A stretch of 64,000 nt of DNA from Conus ventricosus (Eukaryota; Mollusca; Gastropoda; Neogastropoda; Conidae), in contig CM031601.1 of the NCBI GenBank assembly GCA_018398815.1, positions 34,468,306 through 34,532,305 of the forward strand. The letters are read 5' to 3'. The notes under the pieces are model-generated. The model was not told where the DNA came from. It saw nothing but the letters and a program-made list of their open reading frames with translations, and ran no database searches. Positions 32,501 to 46,067 of the stretch are shown in pieces (the stretch's first letter is position 1; every line of letters begins with the position of its first letter). The position numbers and the translations under genes were made by a program.

Positions 32501-34969
32501 AACCAACCCCCATTATCACTTGAAAATTTGATGCTTGTTTACTGCAAACAAGCTGTTGCCAATCTGTTGGCCTCCCCATCCCCAGAACTCTCTTCTTCAA
32601 AATAAATCTGCAGTTTTTTAAAAAACAAGGGTTAGAGAGAAATCTTATACTTTTTTCCTTTGCAACTCTAAAAATTAATTTCCCTTTTTTAATTCGTGGC
32701 TCAAATGCTTTACAACCGGACTGATTTTGCCCCTGGTTGGTGCTTTTATTATAGGTTGTGGAAACATTTTCCCGAAAGTGTCTCCGACTCTTCTCCAAGT
32801 CTATAAACCTTATTGGCCACGGGGGCCTTTCCCCCCCTGGCGGAAAAACCCCATCATTCCCTTCCAAAGCCCGGAAGGGGCCTTACCCAACCCCTTTCCC
32901 CCTATCGCCCCAAATTTCTCTACACTGCCTTGTAAACTGAGGAAAAGTGGCAAACCTTTTGTTTGGAAACTTTAAACCCATGGTCTTTTGGGCCGTGAAA
33001 CATGCGGTTTCCGGGAAATACCCCTCGCGGTTTCCCTCTTTCCTCTGGAACCCCCCTCCGCAAAGCCTTTGTTACAAGCGCTGTGGGGCGCTATCTTTTT
33101 CGCCTGTAAAGGCTTTGACCCCGTGGAAAAACAGGATCCTATGGCCTGCAAGACTTGGTTTTCGGGGGGACCTGCCCTTTTCATTCAAAAATTTTTAGCC
33201 GTGGGCATTCCAGGTGGTGTTGGGACCCACTCTCTGAACCCCTGGGGGGTTTGGGTGTTCCCAGGGAAAAAATTCCCTTTCTCCCGCCCCTTTTCGCATT
33301 AAAATTAATGACTTGTCCAATCTTAACGGGCACCGGTCCTCTTGTTTGTTTATGACTTTGCGTTTGCGTTGGGGGCCCTTCCACGTGTACGGTCGCTCCA
33401 ACTTTGCTTTTAAAGAATCCAAAAGTGGGCCCAGGGAAAAGGGTTACCTTTAGTACCAAAAATTTAGTCAATTTATTTCCCCAAAATTTTTTGTGATTTT
33501 TTTGGTTTTTGAAATTCGTCAGAAGTCCACCTTTCGTTGTAAAGGCAAATTCCTGGGGGTTTTTTTGACCAAAAACAACTTTCCCGCACATCAAAAAAAC
33601 CAAATTTTTGCCCGAAGCTTGATTTTTCTGGGGTGTAGCCCCGATGGGGGCTGATAAGAAAACTTTGCTGCCCCTCTACGGTTGGCCGTTTCCCCCCCAA
33701 AAATGGACTCGGTTGTGCCGTTACGGCTCTGCAAGCCCCCCTTTTCCTCAAACTCTTGGCCCTACCCCATCAAAGGGGTTCGTCTTGTTTTGGGCGTTCC
33801 CCCCAACCCCTGTGTTTGCCGTGCAGAGGCGGGTTTTAAAACCCTTTATTGCAACCGCGGCTGTTTTTCTTGAATTATTTATGCTGTTTTGAACGCGATT
33901 CCCGCCCATGACTGTGTCTTTTCCTCCGTTCCCAAAATAAGTTTTAAAAAAACCCCAAATGTATTCCCCGTTTGGTCTTCGTATCAGCCTCCGGCGGAAG
34001 GGTTAGACCTGGATTGTGTCGGTTTTCAGTTTCCCGGATCAACTCCGTGGCCTTCTTCACGCCGGATTCATTTGTTTTTGCAGCTTTTCGAAAGTTCTCC
34101 AGCTCTTTGGGGTAAAGGCTTTGGTGGCTCTGTTCCAAATTCCCATCCTATCAAAAGTTTTTCCCTGGGTTCCCAAGTTGAAGGGGAGTGGGTGTGCAGC
34201 CCACTGCCCTGGGGGTCCTTGTATGTTTTAAACATATTCTTCGATGCTTTGTATATTCTGCTGAATTACTGCTTGGTTTTGGTTTTGAAGATAATATCCA
34301 AAAAATTCGAAGAGGGACTTCTGGTTCTGTCGGATTGTGTCGCTTTGGAGGTTTAGCTGGCCCCAACCCTTTGATTGAATTTTACTTTTTTTTTTAATTT
34401 TTTTCAAATTGAAAGGGGCGGTTTACAACTTTCCTTTTCTTGGGTTCCCGGTTTTGTTGGCTCGGCGGGAAAAGAATGGTTTTTCGTTTAGCAAGAAAGC
34501 CCCAAAAAGGAAACTGTCCAACTTTATATCCCCTGTCAGCTGAAACCCAAAATTACGATTTTGTGGGCCTCTGGCGGGGATGGAACACACAGCGACTAAC
34601 AAATCTTTAGTCGTCCAAACCTTAAGGATTCCTCCCACCACGTGGGAGGTCGTAAAAGGGAAACGGTTCTGTGCCCCTGACACGGCCCTTCTATTTTACC
34701 CAAAGTTTCCCTTTTTAAAAAGTGAAAAGCTCGTGGGCATTCCATGTCATGCGCCCCTCAAATGAAAAAAGTTCTTTTTGAGGTTGGGGCTTTCACAGTG
34801 AGCACAAATTTTCGGGGGGAGTCCCTGAAGTTTCTGGGGAGTCCGCCTGGGGATCCTTGGTTTTTGGGGGGATTAAAAATTTTTTATTGATTTAAAATTT
34901 TTTTCGGCAGAAAGATTTTTTAAAAAACTTTTGGTGCGTTTTTAGAGATTCTTTAACAAGATGTGTGAA

Positions 34970-35006
<37 letters not shown>

Positions 35007-35070
35007 ACTGGTGGTTTTTTTTAACTTGGTGAAGCCTGATTTTTGGCCCCTTTCGGTCGGCTGGGCTATA
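29560..35070 (+). mobile_element. LINE, degraded duplicate of 49320-55375
   Basis: Leader GGGGGTTGCAACCTTGCCGTGG at 29567, then EN, RT and RNase H remnants. Traces include GDFNGHIPLWGCA (31850-31885), DFAFALGAL-type remains of the LFVDDFAL motif (about 33345-33375), a poly-T run at 34972-35000, and the tail GGCCCCTTTCGGTCGGCTGG with CTATAAGC near 35047-35075. Reading frames are destroyed by indels. Confidence 0.72.
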
Positions 35071-36004
35071 AGCAAATTTCTTTTTCCTAATCCACACAGA
35101 GTTTGGTTAATCTTTTTTCAGTCTCCCCTCAACTTTTGTTGCGATTTTGATAAATTTTGACAAAGAAAAAAAACTAAAATTTTTTTGGGGTTTTAAGTGT
35201 AAGTTCCTTCCGTTGGCCCAGCCCAAACGTGTTGGGGGGAATTCTCATTCCCCAAAAAAGGTCGTTTATTTCCGGGTTGGATAAATCTTAAAGAAAAGCA
35301 ACAAAACCAAAAAATTTCGGGGGAACCCAAAAAAAGCCCTGCGTTTGATGAAGATTTTTAAACAAGGGGGCTTCAAAACTAAAAAAGAATAACCCCAAAA
35401 AATATTTTTGGACCCACAGGGGTTTGTCAAAGAATTTTTTTTCCCCGGGGCTTTGGGCTAAAAAAAAGAATCCAAATGCTTTAGAATTTCATTTGCCCAA
35501 GGGGAAAAATTTTTTTCCGGAAGCCAATTTTTTTGTTTAATGGCGTGAAAAGATTCCTTCCCCCTTTTGCTTTTTCTTTCCCAAAAAAACAAAAACTTAA
35601 CCCCTTTTGTTTGAAAAAAAGTAAAAAATGAATTGTTTGATTTTCTTTTTGCAAAAACCTTTTGTTTTGAAAAACTTTTGTATTACGGAAGAAACCCGGA
35701 AAACCCTTGCAAAGAAAATTTGTTTTTTTGCCTTCTTTCTCGGGAAAATTTCCCCCGTATCCCAATTGATATTTTGGGTTTGAAGTGGCCTTACCAGCCC
35801 CTAACCTTCCGTTGTGCATTGTGGGGTTTGGTTGGGAAAGCCAGGTTTTAACCCGTTGTGGTTGTCATTTCCAAAAAGTTTAGCGGTTGGAAAGGCGGTT
35901 TTCAGTCAAGGGTTTTGGGGGCCCCCAGCCTTTCTCGGGAAAAAAAAAAGGGTCCAGTCAAAGGTCACTTTTTTTTTTTTTCCCCCCTTAAAACTTCCTT
36001 TTTA

Positions 36005-36395
36005 TTTCGGCCCTCAGGAAAGAGTCCATTTATTCGGTTCGGAAAGCGTCCATAAATTTGGGCCTGGAAGCTGTCCTACTTTCAGGCCTCAGGAAGGATT
36101 TAAAATATTTTTGGCCCGGGAAGATGTCCATATTATTGGGGCCTCGGAAGCTGCCCTACATTTCGGGTCTCAAAAAGACTGTCGGTATCATTTTGGTCTC
36201 AGAAAGATGCGGTTCATTAGGTTCAGGAAAATGTCATAATCTGGGCTCGGGGAAGCCGTCCATACATCTCAGGTTCGGAAAGATGTCCAACATTTAGGTT
36301 CAGGAAAGTGTCCTTTTAAATTTCGGTCTCAGGAAGAAGCCCATACTTTAGGTAAAGGAAAGATTCCATACATTCAGGTCCAGGGGGAAAAATGC
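36005..36395. repeat. 31-bp array, degraded duplicate
   Basis: Imperfect repeats of TCAGG-AAAG-TGTCCAT type corresponding to the array at 56510-57020. Confidence 0.65.
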
Positions 36396-37139
36396 CCCAT
36401 ACTCTAGGTCCGGTTAGTTCCATAGTTGGGTTTGGGGGAAATTTTTTGATTTTGAGGATGTGAAAATGATTTGATTGTTTTAATTTGCCGCTCATAATCT
36501 GAATTGTCTTGGCTTGTATGCTATTGGAAGTGTTGGTCAGCATAGGAGTACCTTTTTTTTTTTTTCCCCCACCCCTTCGATCAGGAATTTGTTTTAAGTC
36601 AGGTTTTTTTGAGGATTCCCCGCAGATGAGTTTTTTTTTTCTCTAGTTTCAAAGTTTTCCCCCAATTTTTGGATTGTTTTACAAGGGCCCTTTTCGTGTC
36701 TCGCTGTGTTTTTAAAATGTTCCTCGTATGGCAATTGTCCTGAGCTTTTGCAGTTTTGAGTAATATATCTTTGGGCCTTTTTTGTCAGGTACTTTCCTAA
36801 ATCCTCAGGCGTTTCTTTTGCCTAACCCCAAGGTTTGAAGTCCACTTGTTTTTTTCCTATATGGGAAATTTTCACAGATGTCGGTCTCAACCTTTCCCTT
36901 TTTTTTTCATTTTCTCTCCTTTTTTCATAATTGGTAAAAAAGGGCACCATTTTCAGAGGGGGATTCCGTTTTTTTCTTCTTTGGGGGTTTGGTGGGGTTA
37001 TTGCGGACGCACTTTTCTTTAAATTTCCTGGGGAACACCCCTTTGAGTCATTCTATTTTTGGGGGGGGTATTGTTGGGGGTTTTTAAACAGCAGGAAATC
37101 TCACCTTGGAGGAGGGGTTCTTTCGTGATGAGGATCTTT

Positions 37140-37930
37140 TTTTTTTTTTTTTGCGCCCCAAATCTGCGCCCCCTCAGAGGCAGTGCAACCCCCGCCGCTC
37201 ATTCCCAAACCCCGTCCAAGCCCCAGCCCCGGGGCGGGCCCCCCGCAGCCCCGGCACCCGGCAAACCCCCGGGAGAGTTGTGTCGTCGTCAAGGGCAACC
37301 CTGGAGGAGAACTGCCTGTGCCGGTCATTCGGTGGTGCTCGTGGGCCTGTTCTGATCTAAAATACACAGGACCCACCCGTAAGCCCCCTACTGCGACAAA
37401 AATTGCTCGGTCGCGGGCCGGCGGAGTGAGCTTCCCCGGGGGCGCCCCCGTCCGCCCGGACAGCCCCATGGACTCGGGGATACGGTGCCCAATGGAACCG
37501 ACCAGGGGGGGGGCGGGAAGGGGGACATCAAAATGAGGTCCCATGAGAGCAGGGCATGAAGGGCCCCAGAAATTTTGGGTTTTTTTTTTAAAGTGATCGT
37601 GAGAATGGGTGATTAAGTGTGCTACGGGTTTCCATTTCAGCTGAGACTCTGAAAGGGCTGTACTCTATGCTTCCCTTTAAATATATCCCCGGGCAAACCC
37701 GGCCCAGAGTTTTCAGGCCCGCAATGTTGGTCGGAATTTTGGGGAACTTTCAAAAAGCATCCATTAAGTGGATGAAACCGACTGTGTGGTCCCCGTCTTC
37801 CCAACTGAGTCCGCGCAAACTCAAATTGGGTAGGAGCAGTCGGGGGGAAAAAGCCACATGGGTTGATGGGTTGAACCCCCGGGCTCCCCGGGGTCCATGA
37901 CGCTAACCACTTCGCCAGGGCGGGGGGGTT
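37140..37930 (-). mobile_element. tRNA-derived SINE, degraded duplicate
   Basis: Same block order as 57790-58648, ending in a tRNA-like head whose minus strand reads TGGCGAAGTGGTTAGCGTC (37900-37918). Confidence 0.7.
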
Positions 37931-38264
37931 GGCTTGAGGAATCATTTGCTCTCCACCCCCCTTCCCCCCCCCAACCCTGTCAACAGAGCCAAATTTGGAC
38001 TAAAATTTGCAGGCGGTAAAGTTTTTTTGGTGTAGAAGTGGGAATCTGATCAAGTAAGTAAGGAACAGAGGTTTTTACTCCCTTCCAACATTTTGTGTTT
38101 TTTTCTGGTTCCCCAAAAAGAACAGCGGTGGAGGGCCTTTTCTAGACATGAGCCATCTAAACTTTTAACCCTTTTTTCCTGAAATTTTTTTTGGGAAAAC
38201 AGTCGACGATTGTTTTATTTGTCCCGGAATAATGAAACTTTTTTTTACATGTTCCCCCCGGGGG

Positions 38265-38949
38265 GGGGGGCACCTTGTCGTGGTCGGAGGGGGTTGCGCG
38301 GTCCAGTGATCCTTAGGTTTGCTGGCGGGGGGATCAATATTTGGAGTTTGGCGTTTTTTTTTTTCCCCTGCTTGTAGGCCGGAGGTGAAGTGCTTTTTGG
38401 CCTAAGGAACGTGGTTTAAGGGTTGATGCCCTGGTAGGGGTTTCCCTGTCAGTAGGTAAGGGGGGGATCCTGACTAAGAGTAACCCGCCCTTTTTCCTTT
38501 TTTTTTTTTTTGCCTTTCCCTTTTTTGGTCCTTTTTTTTTCGTCTCCCCTTCGTCTTCTTTTCCCCACTCTTTTCCTCTTGGTCTCCTTAAGATCCGCCG
38601 CGGGCCGTGCGGTGCGACCCGGTCGGGGGGATTGAGATCCGGTTTGGAGGGCCACGCCTTTAAACTTATTTGGCTGGACCCTTAGACAGGGGTACATCTG
38701 GCCGGGTTGTACTAATCGGCTCCCCTTTTGGGGTGGGGCAAAAACGGCATTTTTCCCGGTGGCCAAGGTAAAACCCGCGTGCCAGCTTTGTTCCCCGGGG
38801 GTTGGGGTGATCGGGGGGTAGGGTTGGTGGGTTTTTTTCGTGTATGTCTCTCCGAAGCCCGGAAGGGTCAAGACAGTGATTCTTGGCCCTGGCCCCTTAG
38901 TTGGCTCCAGGTGGGTGGGTAGGGGGAGATGAAAATTTTTGGCTCTAAA
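38265..38949 (+). mobile_element. LINE 5' end, degraded duplicate, cut by the gap
   Basis: Corresponds to 58990-59750. The last bases before the gap, GAAAATTTTTGGCTCTAAA, are those found at 59733-59750. Confidence 0.75.
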
Positions 38950-39949
38950 NNNNNNNNNNNNNNNNNNNNNNNNNNNNNNNNNNNNNNNNNNNNNNNNNNN
39001 NNNNNNNNNNNNNNNNNNNNNNNNNNNNNNNNNNNNNNNNNNNNNNNNNNNNNNNNNNNNNNNNNNNNNNNNNNNNNNNNNNNNNNNNNNNNNNNNNNNN
39101 NNNNNNNNNNNNNNNNNNNNNNNNNNNNNNNNNNNNNNNNNNNNNNNNNNNNNNNNNNNNNNNNNNNNNNNNNNNNNNNNNNNNNNNNNNNNNNNNNNNN
39201 NNNNNNNNNNNNNNNNNNNNNNNNNNNNNNNNNNNNNNNNNNNNNNNNNNNNNNNNNNNNNNNNNNNNNNNNNNNNNNNNNNNNNNNNNNNNNNNNNNNN
39301 NNNNNNNNNNNNNNNNNNNNNNNNNNNNNNNNNNNNNNNNNNNNNNNNNNNNNNNNNNNNNNNNNNNNNNNNNNNNNNNNNNNNNNNNNNNNNNNNNNNN
39401 NNNNNNNNNNNNNNNNNNNNNNNNNNNNNNNNNNNNNNNNNNNNNNNNNNNNNNNNNNNNNNNNNNNNNNNNNNNNNNNNNNNNNNNNNNNNNNNNNNNN
39501 NNNNNNNNNNNNNNNNNNNNNNNNNNNNNNNNNNNNNNNNNNNNNNNNNNNNNNNNNNNNNNNNNNNNNNNNNNNNNNNNNNNNNNNNNNNNNNNNNNNN
39601 NNNNNNNNNNNNNNNNNNNNNNNNNNNNNNNNNNNNNNNNNNNNNNNNNNNNNNNNNNNNNNNNNNNNNNNNNNNNNNNNNNNNNNNNNNNNNNNNNNNN
39701 NNNNNNNNNNNNNNNNNNNNNNNNNNNNNNNNNNNNNNNNNNNNNNNNNNNNNNNNNNNNNNNNNNNNNNNNNNNNNNNNNNNNNNNNNNNNNNNNNNNN
39801 NNNNNNNNNNNNNNNNNNNNNNNNNNNNNNNNNNNNNNNNNNNNNNNNNNNNNNNNNNNNNNNNNNNNNNNNNNNNNNNNNNNNNNNNNNNNNNNNNNNN
39901 NNNNNNNNNNNNNNNNNNNNNNNNNNNNNNNNNNNNNNNNNNNNNNNNN
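38950..39949. other. Assembly gap (exactly 1000 N)
   Basis: Every base is N. The round length marks a fixed-size scaffold gap of unknown true length. The flanks are two versions of the same segment, so the gap probably has no biological counterpart. Confidence 0.99.
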
Positions 39950-40039
39950 CAAGGTAAAGTTTGGATGGTGAAAAAGGTGTCATTACACAGAAATGTCTTT
40001 CCCCCGAAAAGTGTCAAGCTTGTGTCATGCCAAAGGGTG

Positions 40040-40469
40040 CCATTTGAAGCTATAAATGTTGCCTGTGTCCTTGACGGGTTTTCCGATGCCACTCCAGGAC
40101 TAGCTATCAATGTTGCCACTGTGTCCTTGACAGGTTCTGATGCCACTCCAGAGGACTAGCTATCAATGTTGGCACTGTGTCCTTGACAGGTTCTGATGCC
40201 ACTGCAGAGGACTAGCTAGTCAATGTTGCCACTGTGTCCTTGACGGGTTTTCTGATGCCACTGCAGAGGACTAGCTAGTCAATGTTGCCACTGTGTCCTT
40301 GACAGGTTCTGATGCCACTGCAGAGGACTAGCTAGTCAATGTTGCCACTGTGTCCTTGACAGGTTTGATGCACTGCAGAGGACTAGCTAGTCATGTTGCC
40401 ACTGTGTCCTTGACAGGTTCTGATGCACTGCTGAGGACAGCTAGTTAAGTTGCCACTGTGTCCTTGACG
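40040..40469 (+). repeat. 57-bp acceptor array (second copy)
   Basis: Counterpart of 20280-20743, with single-base losses such as TTGACGGG for TTGACAGG. Confidence 0.92.
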
Positions 40470-40578
40470 GTTCCGTGCCACTGCAGAGGAAACCCAAAGC
40501 ATGCTGTGCTTTTTTGAAAATGAGAAGCGTCATCTGCTGGCAGGCAAATTCTTCCTGCTGAGTGGACAATATGCCAGG
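40470..40578 (+). pseudogene. WDR19: WDR19 exon, duplicate copy with indels
   Basis: Counterpart of 20744-20853. The second half (GAAAATGAGAAGCGTCATCT to ATGCCAGG) is identical, but the start is damaged: the acceptor reads GACGG instead of GACAGG, and the GATGCC, GACTACC and GCATTTTG regions have lost or changed bases. As written it could not be spliced or read in frame. Probably a faulty consensus of the same exon. Confidence 0.85.
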
Positions 40579-43500
40579 GTTAGTGAAGTTAGTATGTCAG
40601 GGGCAGTTAATTTAGTATGCCAGTCACTGAATTTAGTATGCCAGGATAAGAGAATTTAGTATGCCTGTCAGTGAATTGTATATGGCAGAGTCAGCGAATT
40701 CAGTAGGCCATGGTCAGTGAATTAAGTTTGTCAAGGTCAATGAATTTGGTTGGCTAGTGTCAGTGAATTTAAAGTGCCCAGGGTTTAGTGAAATCAATAT
40801 GTCAAGGTCAGTGAATTCAGTAGGCCAGTTCAGTGAATTCAGTAGATCAGGGTCGGTAATTCCTAGGCCAGGGTCAGTGAATTAAGTAAACCAGAGATGA
40901 ATTCAATAGGTCAGGGTCAGTGAAATCAATAGTCAAGGTCAGTGAATTCAGTAGGCCAGTTCAGTGAATTCAGTAGGCCAGGGTCAGGAATTCGGGATGT
41001 CAAAGTCAGTGAATTTGGTAGGTCAGGGTAAAGAATTCAGTAGGCCAGGGTCAGTGAATTTAAAGTGCCAGGGTCAGTGAATATAATGGGACCAAAGTAA
41101 GTGAATTCAGTAGGCTAGGGGCAGTGAAATTAATGTACCAATGTAAGTGAATTCAGTAGGCCAGAGTCAGTGAATTTGGGAGGCCAGAGTCAGTGAATTG
41201 TGTAGGCCAGAGTCAGTGAAATTTTGGTTTGGCCAGGGGCAGTGAATTCAGTAGGCCCGAGTCAGTGAATTTGATGTATTATGGTAAGTGAATTAATGTG
41301 CCAGTCAGTGAATTCAGTAGCCAAGGTCAGTGATTCATGTACCATGTAAGTATTTAATGTGCCAAGGTCATGAATTCGTAGGCAAGTCAGTGAATTCAAT
41401 GTACCATGGTAAGTGAATTTAATGTGCCATGGTCAGGAATTCAGTAGGCAAGGGTCAGCAAATTCAGTAGGCCAGGGTGTTATTCGTAGGCCAGGGTAGT
41501 TTTAATTCAGTTGGCCAGGGTGTGAATTCGGAGGCCAGGATCGTGAATAGTAGGCAAGGGTCACAAATTCTAGCCAGGGCGTTAATCGAGGCAGGGTCGC
41601 AAATTCAGTAGGCCAGGTCAGCAAATTCAGTAGGCCCGGGCAGCGAATTCAGTAGGCCAGGGTCAGCAAATTCAGTAGGCCAGGGTCAGTGAATTCGGCA
41701 GGCCAGGGTCAGTTAATTCAGTAGGCCAGGGTCAGTTAATTCAGTAGGCCAGGGTCAGCAGTTTCAGTATGCCAGGGCCAGTGAATTAAATGTACAAGAG
41801 TCGGTGAATTCAGTAGGTCAGGGAGATCAGTAGGCCGGGGTTCATTGAATTCAGTGGGCCAGGGTCAGTGAATTCAGAAGGCCAGGATCATTGAATTCAG
41901 TAGGCCGGGTCAGTGAATTCAGTAGGCCAGGGTAAAGTGAATTCAGTAGGCCAGGGTCAGTGAATTCAGAAGGCCAGGATTGGTGAATTCAGTAGGCCGG
42001 GGTCAGCAAATTCAGTAGGCCAGGGTCCGTGAATTGGGGTAGGCCAGGGTCAGTGAATTTAACATACCAGGGCCAGTGAATTAAATGTACAAGATCAGTG
42101 AATTTAGTAGGCAGGGTCAGTGAGATCAGTAGGCCAGTGTCAGTGAATTCAGTAGGCCGGGGTCAGTGAATTCAGAAGGCCAGGATCGGTGAATTCAGAA
42201 GGCCAGGGTCAGCAAATTCAGTAGGCCAGGGTCCGTGGAATTTAACAAACAGGGCAGTGAATTTAATGTACCATGGTCAGTGAATTCAGTAGGCCAAGGT
42301 CAGTGAATTTAATGTACCATAGTCAGTGAATTTAAATGTCCCCAGGTCAGTGATGTAATATACCAGGGTCAGTGAATCGTAGGCCAGAGTCGGTGAATTA
42401 ATGTCCCATGGTCAGTAAATTTAATTTTACCAGGGTTTCAGCGAACCCTGTTTTGCCAGGGTTAGTGAATTCAGTGGGCCCGTATCAGTGAATTCAGTAG
42501 CCCAGGGGTCGAGTAAATTTAATGCACCAGGGTCAGTGAATTTAATGCACCAGGGTCAGTGAATTCAGTAGGGTAAAGGTCAGTGATTTTGGGTAGGCCA
42601 GGATCAGTGAATTCAGTAGGCCAGGGTCAGTGAATTTTGTAGGCCAGTCAGTCAATTTAATGTACCAGGGTCAGTGGGCCCAGAGTCGTAAATTTAATGT
42701 ACAGGACAGTGAATTAAATAGGCCAGGGTAAGTGGAATTCAGTATTCCAGGGTCAGTGAATTTAAAGTGCCAGGGTAAGTGAATTCAGTAGGCCAGGGTC
42801 AGTGAATTTAAAGTCCCAAGGTCAGTGAATTCAGTAGCAGGGTCATAAAATTAAAGTGCCAGGTCAGTGAATTCAGTAGGCCAGGGTCAGTGAATTCAGT
42901 AGCCGGGGTTTCAGTGAATTCAGTATTCCAGGGTCAGTGAATTTGAAGTGCCAGGTCAGTGAATTCAGTAGGCCAGGTCAGTGAATTTAAAGTGCCAGGG
43001 TCAGTGAATTCAGTAGGCCAGGGTCAGTGAATTCAGTAGCCAGGGTCAGTGAATTCAGTAGGCCAGGGTCAGTGAATTCAGTATTCCAGGGTCAGTGAAT
43101 TTGAAGTGCCGGGGTTTCAGTGAATTCAGTAGGCCAGGTTTGTGAATTTAAAGTGCCAGAGTCAGTGAATTCAGTAGGCCGGGTTTGTGAATTTAAAGTG
43201 CCAGGGTCAGTGAATTCAGTAGGCCAGGATCAGTGAATTCAGTAGGCCAGGGTCGGTGAATTCAGTAGGCCAGGTTTGTGAATTTAAAGTGCCAGAGTCG
43301 GTAAAATTCAGTAGGCCAGGGTTTGTGAATTTAAAATGCCAGGGTCAGTGAATTGAGTAGGCCTTGGTCAGTGAATTCAGTAGGCCAGGGTCAGTGAATT
43401 CAGTAGGCCAGAGTTTGTGAATTTAAAGTGCCAAAGTCAGTGAATTCAGTGGGCCCCGGGTTGTGAATTTTAAAGTGCCGGAGTCAGTGAATTCAGTAGG

Positions 43501-44715
43501 CCAAGGTTTGTGAATTTAAAGTGCCAGGGTCAGTGAATTCAGTAGGCCAGAGTCAGTGAATTTAACGTACCAGGGTAAGTCAATTCAGTAGGCCAGAGCG
43601 GTTGAATTTAACATTCCAGGGTCAGTGAATTCAGTAGACCAGGGTCATTTAAATTCAGTAGGCCAGGGTTTATGATTTCGGTACGCCAGGTCAGTAAATT
43701 CAGTAGGCCAGAGTCGGTGATTTCAGAGGCTTGGGTCAGTGAATTCAGTAGGCCAAGGTCAGTGAATTCGTAGGCCAAGGTCAGTAAATTTGGTAGGCCA
43801 GGGTCAGTGAATTGAGTGGGCCAGGGTCAGTGAATTGAGTGGCCAGGGTCAGTGAATTGAGTAGGCCATGGTCAGTGTAATTCAGTAGGCCCGTATCGGT
43901 GAATTCAGTAGACCAGGGTCGAGTCAATTTAATGCACCGGGGTCAGTGAATTTAATGCACCAGGGTCAGTGAATTCAGTATGTCAAGGTCAGTGAATTCG
44001 TAGGCCAGTGTCAGTGAATTCAGTAGGCCAGGGTCAGTGAATTCAGTAGGCCTGGGTCAGTGAATTCAGTAGGCCAGGGTCAGTGAATTCAGTAGGCCAG
44101 GGTCAGTGAATTCAGTAGGCTAGGGTAAATTTGAATTCAGTAGGCCAGGTTAGTGAATTCAGTAGGCCAGGGTCAGTGAATTCATTTAGGCCAGGGTCGG
44201 TGAAATCAGTAGGCCAGGGAAAGTGAATTCAGTAGGCCAGGTCAGTGAATTCATAGGCCAGGGTTAGTTAATTCAGTAGGCCAGGGTCAGTGAATTCAGT
44301 AGGCCAGGGTCAGTGAATTCAGTAGGCCAGGGTCAGTGAATTCAGTAGGCCAGGGTTAGTAAATTCAGTAGGCCAGGGTCAGTGAATTCAGTAGGCCCAG
44401 GGTCAGTGAATTCAGTAGGCCAGGGTCGTGAATTCAGTAGGCCAGGGTCAGTGAATTCAGCAGGCCAGAGACAGTGAATTCAATAGGTCAAGGCAGTGAA
44501 TTAAAATAGGCCAAGGTCAGTGAATTCAGTGGCAGGAGTCATTTAAAATTAAACATACCAGGTTCAGTTAATTCGTAAGTCAGAGTCAGTGAATTTAATG
44601 TACCAGGCCCGTGAATCCTGTTTGCCAGGGTCTGTAAATTCAGCAGGCCAGGGTGGTAGGCAAAGGTCGTGATTTTGGGTGCCCAGGGTCAATGAATTTC
44701 AGTGACCCAAGGTTA
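40579..44715 (+). repeat. 23-bp minisatellite (second copy)
   Basis: Counterpart of 20854-25030, with the same variant order and frequent 1-3 base indels, especially at 41280-41620. Confidence 0.95.
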
Positions 44716-44859
44716 GTGTGAAGGGCATTTGGGAGCAGTCTCCCTACTGGTGAGGGGTATGTGAAGAGCTGTACTAGAATCAGTGAATTCAAGGCATCTT
44801 GAGGCTGGTGTTGGATGTTTTATTTAAAAATGTAAAAGGCAGGGACCCATGCAAGCGTC

Positions 44860-45660
44860 AGTGAATTCGAGGCACTGTGATGCTGTCTGTCAATTGATGA
44901 GGTGTATAGGTGAAAGGAAACTTTACAATGATCAGTGAATCAGGGCATGTGATGCGGTCTGTCAATTGATGTGGTGTATAGGTGAAAACTATACTATGAT
45001 ATCAGTGGAATTCAGGGCACTGTGATGCTGTCTGTCAATTGATGAGGTGTATAGGTGAAGAATATAGTATGATATGTGCAGTAAACATATGCACTATATA
45101 GGTGAAAACTATTGCCAATGATCAGTGAATTCAGGGCACTGTGTTGCTGTCTGTCAATTGATGAGGTGTATAGGTGAAGAACTTAGAACTGAATGTGCAG
45201 TAACTATGCACTATATAGGTGAAAACTTACAATGATCAGTGAATTCAGGGCACTTTGAAGCTGTCTGTTAATTGATGAGGTGTATAGGTGACGAACTATT
45301 GAACTGATGTGCAGTAACTATGCATATTAGGTGAAAAACTATACAATGATCAGTGAATTCAGGGCACTTTAAGCTGTCTGTTAATTGATGATGGTGTATA
45401 GGCGATGAACTATACAATGATCAGTGAAATTCAGGGCACTTTGAAGCTGTCTGTTATTGATGAGGGTGTATAGGCGCGAGAAACTATTTACAATGATCAT
45501 GAATTCAGGGGGACACTTTGAAGCTGTCGGTTTAATGATGAGGTGTATAGGCGAGAAGATACAATGATTCATGAATTCAGGGCCTTTGATGGCTGTCAGT
45601 TGATGAGGTGTATAGGTGAAAACTTTCAATGATCAATGAATTCAGGGCAATTGCTGTCTC
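44860..45660 (+). repeat. 71-bp array (second copy)
   Basis: Counterpart of 25140-25980, with indels. Confidence 0.9.
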
Positions 45661-46067
45661 TCTGTTGATGATGGTAAAGGAGAAGAGTGCTCACCAGGTC
45701 CATTTTAGTTTTGGGCACTGTCTATGTTGATGGAGTGGTAAAGTAGAAGAAGAGTTATAGATCTTCATGGATGCCTTCATTGTGGATTGCATTTTGTGTG
45801 TCAGTTCTTCACTGTGTCTATTGTTTTAGTTTGAAACTAACCAAATCTTGACCTTTTACCATTACATGCTCAAGACATCATATCTAAATTTTAAAAAAAT
45901 TACACGTACTTGGAAATTCGAAATTGACTTGGGACCAAACACTCTAGCTATTCATCCAGCAAAGCTAACAATATAGAAAGTAAGACTGGGGGAAAACCAT
46001 GGGATCAATGAAACAGGAAGGAAAAGGGGAGTCCATATATTTTTAAAATGATGCACGCTTGTTTCAG

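Larger units (their letters stand above)
29100..38949 (+). other. Low-quality consensus duplicate of 48820-59750
   Basis: The segment follows 48820-59750 landmark by landmark: LINE leader (about 29565), zinc-knuckle region (about 30760), endonuclease, RT, poly-T (34972-35000), 31-bp array (about 36010-36390), SINE (about 37140-37930) and a second LINE leader (38268). The bases, however, are replaced by short homopolymer runs and many indels and substitutions. WDR19 exon 55900-55998 should lie near 35400-35600 but cannot be recognised. I treat this as failed consensus, not as diverged biology, and annotate the elements in the better copy. Confidence 0.8.

Noticed and set aside
29737..37945. 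Numerous 60-200 codon open frames
   Set aside because: They lie in the degraded consensus zone, and their counterparts in the better copy are LINE and SINE sequence.
38449..40159. Long open frames (335-565 codons) across the gap
   Set aside because: Almost all of their length is N; the open state is an artefact of the gap.
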